A stretch of DNA of 64,000 nt from JAJOKK01 sp965370555 (GTDB lineage: Bacteria; Bipolaricaulota; Bipolaricaulia; UBA7950; UBA9294): positions 40,509 to 104,508 of the forward strand of contig CBDUVB010000003.1 in the NCBI GenBank assembly GCA_965370555.1, read 5' to 3'. Below the pieces are notes generated by a model, which saw only the letters and a program-made list of their open reading frames with translations, did no database searches and had not been told where the DNA came from. Positions 24,550 through 32,936 of the stretch are shown here, piece after piece; the first letter of the stretch is position 1; every line of letters begins with the position of its first letter. The position numbers and the translations under genes were made by a program.

Positions 24550-25794
24550 TCAAGCATCGAACTCCGCGCTTTCCAGCATGTCGGAGAGGCTCTCTCCCGC
24601 ACGTTTCCGTGTGATCTCCGCGAGTCCGAGTGGCGTAATGTCGACGAAGTCCGCCGAGACACGGTCCTTCTTCAACTCCTCGTTGATCCTCTCGATCAGC
24701 TTCTGCTCATTTCGCGCGCTATCCATATCAACGAAGTCGACGATGATGATCCCGCTCATCTGTCGCAGTCGCAGCTGGCGTGCGATCTCCGTTGCGGCCT
24801 CCAGGTTTGTGTTGAGTATCGCCGCCTGTTGATTGCGGTGTTTCACATCGCCGCCTGTATTGACATCGATCGCGATGAGCGCTTCCGTCTCGTCGATCAC
24901 CAGTGATCCCCCGCCAGCGAGGTTCACCCGTCGCGACAGGGTCTCCTGGATCTGCTCCTCCAGGTGGTAATGCTGGAACAACGGGGCCTTCTCCCGATGG
25001 AGGTGGATACGGTTCTTGTACTCCGGCATGTACATGTAGTCAAGGAAATAGATAATCTTTTCCTGGAAGAACTCCGAATCGACGATCACCTCGTTCACGT
25101 CAGGGAGGAGACGATCGCGGAGGACCGTCTGCACGAGTCCCATTGTCTTGTAGAGAAGTTGCGGAGCGGAGGATTTCTTCGCCGCTGCTTCGATCCCCTC
25201 CCAGGTCTCGGAGAGGAACTGGTAATCGCGCACGAGGTCCTCCTTGCTCGCCCATTGTGCTGCGGTGCGCGCGATCATCCCTTCGCCGTCCTTCTTCAAC
25301 TCGCGCGCCAGGCGCCTCAGACGCCGATGGATTCGCACGCTCTCGATCCGGCGGGAGACCCCGAGTCGATCCTCTGTTGGGAGGAAGACCCAGAATCGCC
25401 CCGGGAGGCTGATCTTCGTCGTCCCTTGCGGGTTCTTCGACCCGATCCCTCCCCGCCTGACCTGGAGGATGAGCGTCTGCCCCGGGCGAAGGAGCTTGTT
25501 GATAGGTGCCGAACCGTCCCACGGCTTGAACCCGCGTTCGATCACGATGGCGTCGTTGATCTCACCCTTCGAGAGGAACAGACTCTTCTTCTCGCCCACA
25601 TCGACAAATGCCGACCCCAATCCCGGGAGGACATCCTCCACTTTTCCTTTGTAGATGTTCCCGACGATCTTTTCCTGCGTCGGGTGCCCGTAGTAGATCT
25701 CCATTAGCTGGTCGTCCTCCATGATCGCCACGCGTGTTCGCTTGGCCTGTTGATCTGGAGAATCGACCGATATCAGAATTCGTTTCCCTTTAAT
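24550..25794 (-). CDS. rng: Ribonuclease G/E family protein, short form
   Basis: This endoribonuclease shapes rRNA and mRNA ends. The S1 domain lies at residues 40-120 (VGNIYKGKVEDVLPGLGSAF). The catalytic DNase-I-like region has the metal Asp residues in LIAIDVNTGGDVKHRNQQAA and IIIVDFVDMDSARNE. The protein ends at ITRKRAGESLSDMLESAEFDA, so the CPxC zinc-link and the C-terminal small domain of RNase E/G are missing. Conventional GTG 25731 would lose the first family strand. Upstream in frame lies ILISVDSPDQQAKRTR, reachable only from an ATT (25794, preceded by GAAGGTGG, or 25779) or CTG. I use ATT 25794. It overlaps folK and is last in the long operon before tRNA-Val. Confidence 0.85.
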   Translation of the reverse strand: MKGKRILISVDSPDQQAKRTRVAIMEDDQLMEIYYGHPTQEKIVGNIYKGKVEDVLPGLGSAFVDVGEKKSLFLSKGEINDAIVIERGFKPWDGSAPINKLLRPGQTLILQVRRGGIGSKNPQGTTKISLPGRFWVFLPTEDRLGVSRRIESVRIHRRLRRLARELKKDGEGMIARTAAQWASKEDLVRDYQFLSETWEGIEAAAKKSSAPQLLYKTMGLVQTVLRDRLLPDVNEVIVDSEFFQEKIIYFLDYMYMPEYKNRIHLHREKAPLFQHYHLEEQIQETLSRRVNLAGGGSLVIDETEALIAIDVNTGGDVKHRNQQAAILNTNLEAATEIARQLRLRQMSGIIIVDFVDMDSARNEQKLIERINEELKKDRVSADFVDITPLGLAEITRKRAGESLSDMLESAEFDA

Positions 25795-26270
25795 TTTTCC
25801 ACCTTCTTATTCTCATCGAGTCTTGCCAGTGCATCAGCGTATCGCACTCTTCTGTCTGGAGCCATCATCGTCGGTGCAATCTCAAGGAGAGGGATCAGGA
25901 CGAACCGCCGGCAGGCCATCCGCGGGTGCGGAATTTCAAGATCCTGCTCGTCGATCTGGCGTCCCTTGTAGAGCAGAATATCGATATCGAGCGTGCGGGG
26001 TCCGAAGCGAACGGTTCTTTCTCTACCTGTGTCCTTCTCAATCCGTTGGCAGAGAGCGAGGAGATCCTGCGGTGGGAGATCCGTCTCCCCCGCGATCACC
26101 AGGTTTAAGAACCACGGCTGGTCCACGAGATCGACCGGTTCTGTCTCATAGAAGGAAGAACGGCGCACCACGGTGAATCCGCCCTTCTCCAACGAGACGA
26201 TCCCCTGTTCGATCTGCGACCGCCGCTCTCCCAGGTTCGCTCCGAGGGAGAGGTAGACCCGTCTATCTAT
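25773..26270 (-). CDS. folK: 2-amino-4-hydroxy-6-hydroxymethyldihydropteridine pyrophosphokinase
   Basis: HPPK transfers pyrophosphate from ATP to the pterin in folate synthesis. The family N-terminus VYLSLGANLGERRSQIEQGI, the YETEPVDLVDQPWFLNLV segment and the RFGPRTLDIDILLY motif with catalytic Asp residues are all present. Two starts are possible. ATG 26303 adds 11 Gly/Glu-rich residues within folB. ATA 26270 (annotated here) places the start five residues before VYLSLG, has AAGGAG 5 bp upstream, and overlaps the folB TAG as ATAG, like the GTGA, TTGA and ATGA couplings elsewhere in this window. It follows folB directly and precedes rng. Confidence 0.88.
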   Translation of the reverse strand: MDRRVYLSLGANLGERRSQIEQGIVSLEKGGFTVVRRSSFYETEPVDLVDQPWFLNLVIAGETDLPPQDLLALCQRIEKDTGRERTVRFGPRTLDIDILLYKGRQIDEQDLEIPHPRMACRRFVLIPLLEIAPTMMAPDRRVRYADALARLDENKKVEKLKGNEF

Positions 26271-26641
26271 CTCCTCTCCTTCTCCAGCTCGACCGCCGTA
26301 CATCTCACCTTCCCTAAGCCAGGTGGGTTTAGCTTCTCCACCCGGACAATCACCTTGTTTATCTTGGGAAACCGTTCAAGAAGGCCATTTGCGATCGCAT
26401 CGGCAAAAGACTCGATGAGAAAATGTTTTCGCTGCCGGTTGATCTCGCGAACGGCGCTCACCAATTGAGCATAATCGACACTCTCCTCCAGAGAGTCCGT
26501 GGAAAACGCCTTGTGAAAAGCCCCCTCCACAGAAAGGTCGACTAAGAAACGGTTCCCCTTCACTCGTTCTGCGCCATAGCATCCGTGAAACCCAAGGAGC
26601 TCGATCTTGGATACGATCAGACGCGCACTCTTTATCTTCAA
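26267..26641 (-). CDS. folB: Dihydroneopterin aldolase
   Basis: This 124-residue enzyme cleaves 7,8-dihydroneopterin to hydroxymethyl-dihydropterin and glycolaldehyde. Family signatures are ELLGFHGCYGAERVKGNRF, the YAQLVSAVREI region with the Glu-Ser FLIESFADAIA, and the C-terminal VRVEKLNPPG. It supplies the substrate of FolK, whose gene overlaps its end. No folP or folE is in the window. Confidence 0.92.
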   Translation of the reverse strand: MKIKSARLIVSKIELLGFHGCYGAERVKGNRFLVDLSVEGAFHKAFSTDSLEESVDYAQLVSAVREINRQRKHFLIESFADAIANGLLERFPKINKVIVRVEKLNPPGLGKVRCTAVELEKERR

Positions 26642-26680
26642 ATTTTCCTCTTCGCATTCCGCGCGGGAAATATATCCTAC

Positions 26681-26740
26681 GCCGGAGGTTTCTACGATGT
26701 AGGTTCCTACTGCGTAGGTTCCTACTATGTAGGTTTCTCC
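26681..26740. repeat. 15-bp tandem repeat at the end of glyS
   Basis: Four 15-bp units of the type GGTTCCTACTATGTA (GGAGGTTTCTACGAT, GTAGGTTCCTACTGC, GTAGGTTCCTACTAT, GTAGGTTTCTCC) lie across the glyS stop codon and the gap before folB. Each unit holds the palindrome GTAGGTTCCTAC-like core. The 15-bp period keeps any reading frame. Confidence 0.7.
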
Positions 26741-28791
26741 ACCCCAATAACCCCGAAATCCCCGATCCTAAGGAAGAGATCGCTCAAGGAACGCAGGAAT
26801 CCAAGGCGGTTTCGCCTGAGATCCTCTGCCTTGGCCATCACGAGGACGTCATCGAAGTAGCGATCGATCGATCCCTTCAGAGGAAGGAGGTGTTCGATTG
26901 CTTCCGAGTACCTCCCTGCATCGAGGAGACGGGCAAGGTTCCCCTCTGCTTTCAGGTACTCCCGCCACAAGATCCGTTCGGCTTCCTCGGCAAACAATGC
27001 GGGATCGAACCGGGTTTCCTCGATCCCTTTCGTGATGTTCCGCACCCGTGCAAAGGCGGCCGAGAGCCCCTGAAATTCCTCTTGACTACGCCAGGTGTCG
27101 AGGACCTGCGCACGCCGCAGGAGGCGGTAGACGTTCCCCATCTCCCCTGCGGAGACAGCGAGGATGATCTCGTTTGGGATCCTGTAACGTTGCTTGAGAA
27201 TCTGGTTGGTCCGGTCGGCCAGGAACCTCTTCACGTCATTCATCTCCATCTTCTGTTCCACTGTGGTATAGCTCTCGGTCACACGATCGAGGAGGGCAAA
27301 GAGATCCAGATCGACCTTCTTTTCCATCGCCAGGCGTATGAGGTTGTTCGCCTGACGTTTGATCCCGTAAGGATCGCGGGACCCGGTTGGTTCCTCCCCT
27401 ACGAGGAGGGCCCCGGTCACTGTGTCGAGCTTATCGGCGAGGCTGATCACGACTCCGGCATCGCTCTGCGGCAGCGCACCATCGAACGTGGCAGGGAGGT
27501 AGTGCTCGCGGATTGCCACAGCGACTTCCTCTGGTTCCTTATCCAATCGCGCATAGATCCCGCCTGCCACTCCCTGCAGCTCGGGGAAGGCCTTCACCAT
27601 CTCGGTCACGAGGTCCGCCTTGCATAGGAACGCGGCGCGGTCAACGAGGTCGAGGGAACCTCGCCCCGTCGTCTTAGCGATCTCACCGGCCAGGGCGCGA
27701 ACCCGTTCCATCTTCTCCCACAACGAACCGAGGCGAACATCGTATGTCATATCGCGCAGCTCACGGACCCGCTCAGCGAATGAATGCTTGCGGTCCTTAT
27801 CGAAGAAGAAACGCGAATCGCGCAGACGCGCGAGGACGACCCGCTCATATCCGGCACGGACGATTCCCTTCTCATCGGGAAGGCCGTCGCGGAACCCCAT
27901 GAACGACGGGGTGGTCCCGTCGGGAAGGAGGAAGGGGACGAACTTCCCCTCCTCGCGCAACGTTGCCTGCACCACCTCGGCCGGGAGATCGAGGAAGGCC
28001 GCAGGAACATGTCCCAGTATTGGGGTGGGGTGCTCGGCCCCGTTGACGATCCGTCCCAGGAGGTTTGGGTCGAGGAGGATTTTCCCGCCAAGCTCGTGTG
28101 CCGCCTCAGAAAGAGCTGTCTCCACCAACTGTTGCCTTGCCTCCGCGTCCACGATGACGAGGCCTTTCTTTAACTCCTCTTCGTACGTCGACGCCTCAGC
28201 AAGAGTCAGTCTCTCCTGAGAAAGGAATCGATGGGGACGGGTGATGCGATCTGCCTGCAGTGATCCCAGCGATAAGGGAACGACCTCGTCTCCGAAGAGA
28301 CAGACAAGCCACCGTATCGGACGGACGAAGCTGAGTCCTGATGCGTCCCAGCGCATCGCCTTGCTCAGGCGGAGTCCCTTTACCAATGAGGGAAGGATCT
28401 CGGGGAGGACCTCGACCGTCCGGCGCCCGGGGATCTTTAGGCGGAGGAAGGCGTAACGTTTACCTTTTTCCTCGATCTGAGTCAGGGAATCTACGCTCAC
28501 CCCTTGACGTCGAGCAAACCCGATCGCCGCCTCGGTCGGTCGCCCCTGTACATCGAACGCGATTGCCGCAGGAGGACCTTTTACCTCTTCCACGCGATCC
28601 TCCTGATCCGCAGCGAGGTCACGCACGAAGAGGGCCAACCGGCGCGGCGTATAGCGCACCTCGATCTTACTATGCGGGAGGTGCTTTGAAGTGAAGGCCT
28701 CGTTCGCTGCCTCTTCCAGCTGGGTCGCGAGGGTGGGCACTTCCAGCGCCGGCATCTCCTCTGTTCCGATCTCAAAGAGCAGGTCAGGCAT
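26725..28791 (-). CDS. glyS: Glycyl-tRNA synthetase beta subunit
   Basis: This is the 688-residue beta subunit of the alpha2beta2 type glycyl-tRNA synthetase. It starts with the signature MPDLLFEIGTEEMPA and continues through the B3/4-like and HD-type regions (GKFVPFLLPDGT, GLPDEKGIVRAGYERVVLARL, LADKLDTVTGALLVGEEPTGSRDPY). The C-terminal anticodon-binding part follows (FFDDVLVMAKAEDLRRNRL type, here RYFDDVLVMAK). The length is normal. It overlaps glyQ by eight bases, giving subunit-balanced translation. The last codons lie in a 15-bp tandem repeat. Confidence 0.96.
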   Translation of the reverse strand: MPDLLFEIGTEEMPALEVPTLATQLEEAANEAFTSKHLPHSKIEVRYTPRRLALFVRDLAADQEDRVEEVKGPPAAIAFDVQGRPTEAAIGFARRQGVSVDSLTQIEEKGKRYAFLRLKIPGRRTVEVLPEILPSLVKGLRLSKAMRWDASGLSFVRPIRWLVCLFGDEVVPLSLGSLQADRITRPHRFLSQERLTLAEASTYEEELKKGLVIVDAEARQQLVETALSEAAHELGGKILLDPNLLGRIVNGAEHPTPILGHVPAAFLDLPAEVVQATLREEGKFVPFLLPDGTTPSFMGFRDGLPDEKGIVRAGYERVVLARLRDSRFFFDKDRKHSFAERVRELRDMTYDVRLGSLWEKMERVRALAGEIAKTTGRGSLDLVDRAAFLCKADLVTEMVKAFPELQGVAGGIYARLDKEPEEVAVAIREHYLPATFDGALPQSDAGVVISLADKLDTVTGALLVGEEPTGSRDPYGIKRQANNLIRLAMEKKVDLDLFALLDRVTESYTTVEQKMEMNDVKRFLADRTNQILKQRYRIPNEIILAVSAGEMGNVYRLLRRAQVLDTWRSQEEFQGLSAAFARVRNITKGIEETRFDPALFAEEAERILWREYLKAEGNLARLLDAGRYSEAIEHLLPLKGSIDRYFDDVLVMAKAEDLRRNRLGFLRSLSDLFLRIGDFGVIGVEKPT

Positions 28792-29635
28792 CGTCTTCTC
28801 CCATCTTCAGGTATCCACGTGCGCACTCCTTCGTTAGATCACGGATACGGCCGATGAAGCTCTCCCTCTCCGTCACGCTGATTGCTCCCCGCGCGTCGAG
28901 CACGTTGAATAGGTGCGAGCACTTGAGCGCGTAATCGTATGCCGGAAAGATCAGGCCGGCGGTGAGGCTATCGCGACACTCTTCGGCACAGAGCGAGAAG
29001 ATGGTGTGGATCCGCTCGACCGTCGCACGCTCGAAATTGTAGGCCGAGAACTGACGCTCCTTCTCCCACCACAACCTTTGGTAGGAGATCTCATCGTTCC
29101 AATCAATGTCGTACACGCTCTCTTTCTCCTGCAGGAGAAGGGCGATCCGCTCCAACCCGTAGGTGATCTCGACCGAGATCGGATCGAGGGCGATCCCGCC
29201 CATCTGCTGGAAGTAGGTGAACTGAGTGATCTCCATTTCATCGAGCCAGACCTGCCACCCGACCCCCCACGCGGCAAGCGTAGGCGATTCCCAGTCATCC
29301 TCCGCGAACTTGACGTCGTGTTCGGCCAGCTTCAACCCCACCTCTTCCAGGCTCGCCAGGAATATCTCCTGGATCGTCGCTGGCGGGGGTTTCAACACGG
29401 CTTGGTACTGATGGTGCAGTCGCAGCCGGATCGGGTTCTCCCCGTAGCGACCGTCGCTCGGACGACGGCTCGGTTCTACGTAGCCAATCCGGCGAGGTTC
29501 CGGCCCCAACGCCCCAAAGAAGGTGGCAGGGTTGAATGTCCCCGCCCCTGTCTCCACGTCGTAGGGGTGAAGGATCAGGCACCCCTGGTGCTTCCAGAAC
29601 GTGTGCAGCCGAAGGATGAGCTCTTGAAAATTCAT
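28784..29635 (-). CDS. glyQ: Glycyl-tRNA synthetase alpha subunit
   Basis: This 283-residue catalytic alpha subunit starts at ATG 29635 (MNFQELILRLHTFW). Class II signatures are GCLILHPYDVETGAGTFNPA, GYVEPSRRPSDGRYGENPIR, FAEDDWESPTLAAWGVGW and GLERIALLLQ. The start lies one base after the rplT stop, so the gene is translated with the ribosomal operon. Longer upstream frames overlap rplT and are not supported. Confidence 0.97.
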   Translation of the reverse strand: MNFQELILRLHTFWKHQGCLILHPYDVETGAGTFNPATFFGALGPEPRRIGYVEPSRRPSDGRYGENPIRLRLHHQYQAVLKPPPATIQEIFLASLEEVGLKLAEHDVKFAEDDWESPTLAAWGVGWQVWLDEMEITQFTYFQQMGGIALDPISVEITYGLERIALLLQEKESVYDIDWNDEISYQRLWWEKERQFSAYNFERATVERIHTIFSLCAEECRDSLTAGLIFPAYDYALKCSHLFNVLDARGAISVTERESFIGRIRDLTKECARGYLKMGEDDA

Positions 29636-29636
29636 C

Positions 29637-29999
29637 CTACCCCTTGACCGCTTCCTCCTTGGCCATCCCCGCGATGGCGGTAAAGGTTTCAGGGTCGCGA
29701 ATCGCGATTTCCGACAGCATCTTCCTGTTAAGAGCGATCCCTCGCCGTTCAAGCCCGCCGATCAATGCCGAGTAGGAGAGCCCGTTCTGCTTCGCCGCAG
29801 CGCCGATTCGCACGATCCATAACCGTCGGAAGTCGCGCTTGCGACGACGACGGTCGATGTAACTGTTGCGCAGGGCCTTCATAACCGCCTGTTTCGCGAT
29901 GCGGTGCGACGTCCCACGTTTCCCCCGGAACCCCTTGGCGAGGGTCATGATCTTCTTGCGACTCTCTTTTCGTTTATTTCCTCCACGTGCTCGTGGCAT
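29637..29999 (-). CDS. rplT: Ribosomal protein bL20
   Basis: This is a 120-residue large-subunit protein. The N-terminus is the expected basic extension (MPRARGGNKRKESRKKIM), then AKGFRGKRGTSHRIAKQ, RNSYIDRRRRKRDFRRLWI and the C-terminal globular IGGLERRGIALNRKMLSEIA. It binds 23S rRNA early in assembly and often represses its own operon (infC-rpmI-rplT). Gene order is conserved. Confidence 0.97.
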   Translation of the reverse strand: MPRARGGNKRKESRKKIMTLAKGFRGKRGTSHRIAKQAVMKALRNSYIDRRRRKRDFRRLWIVRIGAAAKQNGLSYSALIGGLERRGIALNRKMLSEIAIRDPETFTAIAGMAKEEAVKG

Positions 30000-30024
30000 C
30001 TTCCTCTCCTTCTATCTAATAATC

Positions 30025-30219
30025 TTAGCTTCCGATCATTCGCTTGATGTTCTTTGCCATACCGCCTGTAAGCTCTTTCCCTTGACGTGCCTGACGGATC
30101 GACTTCGAGCGTTTATTCGAGTTCTTGTGGAAGTAATTGGACATTTGATGGAAGAGCTTTCCGCTCTTTGACAGCTTGAACCGTTTACTCGCTGCCCGAT
30201 GTGTCTTTTGTTTGGGCAT
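30025..30219 (-). CDS. rpmI: Ribosomal protein bL35
   Basis: This 64-residue protein has the bL35 signature MPKQKTHRAASKRFKLSKSG and the C-terminal KQARQGKELTGG-type tail ending KRMIGS. It lies between infC and rplT as usual. A ribosome site AAGGAGGG precedes the ATG. Confidence 0.96.
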   Translation of the reverse strand: MPKQKTHRAASKRFKLSKSGKLFHQMSNYFHKNSNKRSKSIRQARQGKELTGGMAKNIKRMIGS

Positions 30220-30231
30220 TTTGAACCCTCC

Positions 30232-30744
30232 TTATCCTTGCTGTTGCCCTGTTGGAACGAGCAACATCTGCAGTATCTTTCCTCTTGCTTTCGGTGGATC
30301 ATCCACCCGAGCAATGTCGGCAAGTTCCGTAGCGACTCGTTTCAATAGATCTTGCCCCCGAGACTTGTGAACGATCTCACGACCGCGGAAGAAGATTGAG
30401 ACCCGGACCGTATCTCCCTGGGTCAGAAATTTACGCACCCGCTTCATCTTCGTCTGAAAATCGTGCTCTCCGATCTTGATCGTGAACTTCATCTCCTTCA
30501 AACGGGAGCGGTGTTTCTGTTTCCGGTCGCGCTTCTCCTGTTGATAGTGGTACTTCCCGTAATCGACGATCTTGCAGACGATCGGCCGGGCCTGCGAGGC
30601 CACCTCGACCAGATCGAGGTTCCGTTCCTTAGCAAGGGCAAGCGCATCTGCGGTCGCCATGGCGCCCAGGTTCTCACCCTTATCATCGATCACCAGGACC
30701 TCGGGTTCACGAATTCGCTCGTTGACGCGTAGCTTTCTTTTGAT
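30232..30744 (-). CDS. infC: Translation initiation factor IF-3 (probable AUC start)
   Basis: IF-3 binds the 30S subunit, keeps it apart from 50S and checks the start codon. The two domains are clear: N-terminal RVNERIREPEVLVIDDKGEN and the linker EKRDRKQKHR, then the C-terminal EMKFTIKIGEHDFQTKM and FFRGREIVH. The conserved N-terminus lies upstream of the only standard start (GTG 30693). The start is placed at ATC 30744, which follows AAGGGAGG with 5 bp spacing and gives (M)KRKLRVNERIR. AUU/AUC starts in infC are a known self-control device, since IF-3 rejects them. It follows nadD by 14 bp. Confidence 0.94.
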   Translation of the reverse strand: MKRKLRVNERIREPEVLVIDDKGENLGAMATADALALAKERNLDLVEVASQARPIVCKIVDYGKYHYQQEKRDRKQKHRSRLKEMKFTIKIGEHDFQTKMKRVRKFLTQGDTVRVSIFFRGREIVHKSRGQDLLKRVATELADIARVDDPPKARGKILQMLLVPTGQQQG

Positions 30745-30758
30745 ACCTACCTCCCTTT

Positions 30759-31376
30759 TTATCGTATCTCAGCCGGTTGCCGATCTCGGTACAAGCCGTG
30801 CTCTTCGATATATGTGGCGACGCTGAGTGGCACGCAATCCATTACTGTCTCTCCCTGCTTCACCCGGTTGCGGACCCAGGTTGAGGATAGGTCGACCTCC
30901 TCCATCTCCAAGAAGTGAATCCGTGCTCGATCGAACGGGGGGACTCGGAACGTCTCCTTCGAGATCTCGTTCCGCGGTGCGATCAGGAATGGAACGCTTG
31001 CGAGGAGTGCCTGCGGTTCCCTCCACGTCTCGATCTGAACGAGCAGGTCCGCTCCAACGATAAAACAGAGCCCTACATGGTACTCCCGTTTCAACGCGCG
31101 GATCGTATCGATCGTGTAGGAGGGGCCCAAACGGTCGATCTCAATTCGCGAGACGGAGAAGCGAGTGTCCGCAGCGATCCCTTGTTCCACCATTGCATAC
31201 CGATCCTCTTTGCTCACCCCCTCTGCGACCTCCTTGTGAGGGGGTATCCCGCTGGGGATGAAGACTACCTCGGAGAGCCCGAACTGCTCGATCGCCGTAC
31301 GCGCCACGAGGATATGCGCCTCGTGCAACGGGTTGAACGTCCCGCCGAAGAGCCCTACCCTACCTGCTAAGTTCAA
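30759..31376 (-). CDS. nadD: Nicotinate-nucleotide adenylyltransferase
   Basis: This 205-residue enzyme makes deamido-NAD from nicotinate mononucleotide and ATP. Motifs are GLFGGTFNPLHEAHILVA (nucleotide site), IPSGIPPHK, FIVGADLL and the C-terminal SSTWVRNRVKQGE (ISSTxIR-like). The start is placed at TTG 31376, with GAGG 6 bp upstream; it overlaps the end of obgE by 17 bp. Longer frames run into obgE and have no family match. Confidence 0.93.
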   Translation of the reverse strand: MNLAGRVGLFGGTFNPLHEAHILVARTAIEQFGLSEVVFIPSGIPPHKEVAEGVSKEDRYAMVEQGIAADTRFSVSRIEIDRLGPSYTIDTIRALKREYHVGLCFIVGADLLVQIETWREPQALLASVPFLIAPRNEISKETFRVPPFDRARIHFLEMEEVDLSSTWVRNRVKQGETVMDCVPLSVATYIEEHGLYRDRQPAEIR

Positions 31377-32634
31377 GTTGAACCTCGCCGATCTGTACCA
31401 GGTCTCCGTGCTCGAACCCTTGCCGGTTGAGTTCTCGCAGCACACCCATCTTCTCCAGTCGCTCGCTCAGGTACTCCCGCGCGTCTCGGCTGTCGAGGAT
31501 CAACTTTCCCACCAGTCTCTCAACGGCAGCTCCTCTGACCACATACAGATCTCCGTCCCGTTCTACTCGGAACCCTTCTTCCCCGTGATACCGGTAGACC
31601 CTTCGTTGTACGATCTCCCCCTCATCCGAGGCAACAACCGTCAGAGACTGTAGGATATTGTACGTCCTCATTACAATATCCCGCACCCCGGAGCTGGTGG
31701 CGACGGAAATCGGGAAAAGCTCGACCCCGAACTCGGAGAATCGTGCCTTCTCCTCCTCTACATCCGACTGATCCAAAAGGTCGATCTTGTTTCCCACAAC
31801 GATCTGCGGACGCGTCGCCAACGCAGGGCTGAATGCTGCCAATTCCTCGTTTATCCGCTGGTAATCGCGGAGAGGATCTTGTCCTTCGAGCTTGGCGAGA
31901 TCGATCAGGTGAAGCAACACTCGCGTTCGCTCCACATGCCTGAGGAACTGATATCCGAGTCCCTTCCCGACGTGTGCCCCCTCGATCAACCCCGGTATGT
32001 CGACAGCGACAAATTGGTGCTCACCGTCTATGTCGACCACGCCAAGGTTGGGTACCAACGTGGTGAACGGGTAGTCCGCTACCTTCGCCCGCTTCCCCGA
32101 GATGCGAGAGATGAGGCTCGACTTGCCCACGTTCGGATAGCCGATGATCCCCACGTCGGCTATCAGCTTCAGCTCAAGGGCGAGGGTCTTCTCCTCCCCT
32201 TTTGTCCCTCGCTCGCAGATCCGCGGGGCCTGTCTGACCGAGTTGGTGAAGCTCCGGTTTCCCCGTCCGCCTGCACCTCCCTTTACCAGGACGATTTCTT
32301 CTCCCGGCCGGGAAAGGTCAGCGATGATCTCCCTTGTGGAGAGGTTGCGTACCACCGTTCCCACAGGGACGAGGATCACCTTGTCTTCTCCACACGCGCC
32401 CTGCTTGTTATTGCTCCCTCCGTCAACTCCCGCGTCGGCACGGAACTTTGGGCGATTGCGAAACGCATACAGGGTGGAAAGACTCGCCGAACTTCGCATT
32501 ACTACCGAGCCGCCACGTCCGCCGTTTCCACCGTCCGGTCCACCCTTCCAGTTGTGTTTGTTAGAGATGAATCGGATCACTCCGTTCCCTCCACGTCCAC
32601 CCTGGACACGGATCGTTGCTTCATCAATGAACAT
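31360..32634 (-). CDS. obgE: Obg GTPase
   Basis: This is a 424-residue ribosome-associated GTPase. ATG 32634 gives the family start MFIDEATIRVQGGRGGNG. The glycine-rich Obg fold covers residues 1-158 (GGPDGGNGGRGGSVV). The G domain has G1 GYPNVGKSS, G3 DIPGLIEGA, G4 NKID and G5 SVATSSG. A C-terminal OCT domain is present (RRVYRYHGEEGFRVERDGDL). It supports 50S maturation and links growth to GTP level. No clear Shine-Dalgarno site is seen. Confidence 0.96.
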   Translation of the reverse strand: MFIDEATIRVQGGRGGNGVIRFISNKHNWKGGPDGGNGGRGGSVVMRSSASLSTLYAFRNRPKFRADAGVDGGSNNKQGACGEDKVILVPVGTVVRNLSTREIIADLSRPGEEIVLVKGGAGGRGNRSFTNSVRQAPRICERGTKGEEKTLALELKLIADVGIIGYPNVGKSSLISRISGKRAKVADYPFTTLVPNLGVVDIDGEHQFVAVDIPGLIEGAHVGKGLGYQFLRHVERTRVLLHLIDLAKLEGQDPLRDYQRINEELAAFSPALATRPQIVVGNKIDLLDQSDVEEEKARFSEFGVELFPISVATSSGVRDIVMRTYNILQSLTVVASDEGEIVQRRVYRYHGEEGFRVERDGDLYVVRGAAVERLVGKLILDSRDAREYLSERLEKMGVLRELNRQGFEHGDLVQIGEVQLELSR

Positions 32635-32666
32635 GGGGGATAGGTGGAGAGACCATCGAGCGAGTT

Positions 32667-32924
32667 CTATCCCCCCTGCGCAGGGATGACGCTTACGTAT
32701 TTTTTCTTTCGCCCGTCGAACTGAACATACCCTGGAACGGTCGCATAGATCGTGTAGTCCCGGCCCAGGCCGACATTCTTGCCTAAACCGTACTTGGTGC
32801 CGTGCTGGCGAACGATAATCGTACCAGAGTTCACCCATTCCCCGCCGAATCTCTTTACACCAAGGCGTTGACCTGGGCTATCGTGTACATTAGTAGTTGA
32901 GCCAGTGCTCGTCTTATGTGCCAT
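32667..32924 (-). CDS. rpmA: Ribosomal protein bL27
   Basis: This 85-residue protein has MAHKTSTGSTTNVHDSPGQR then LGVKRFGGEWVNSGTIIVRQ. It starts directly with MAHK, so it lacks the cleavable N-terminal extension seen in Firmicutes. This matters for the neighbouring Prp-like gene, which looks catalytically dead. The basic N-terminus reaches the peptidyl-transferase centre. AAAGGAG precedes the ATG. Confidence 0.97.
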   Translation of the reverse strand: MAHKTSTGSTTNVHDSPGQRLGVKRFGGEWVNSGTIIVRQHGTKYGLGKNVGLGRDYTIYATVPGYVQFDGRKKKYVSVIPAQGG

Positions 32925-32936
32925 CCGTACTCCTTT

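Noticed and set aside
26376..26747. 123-codon minus frame rich in NLRSR repeats
   Set aside because: It is the 15-bp tandem repeat read in a wrong frame and lies over folB.
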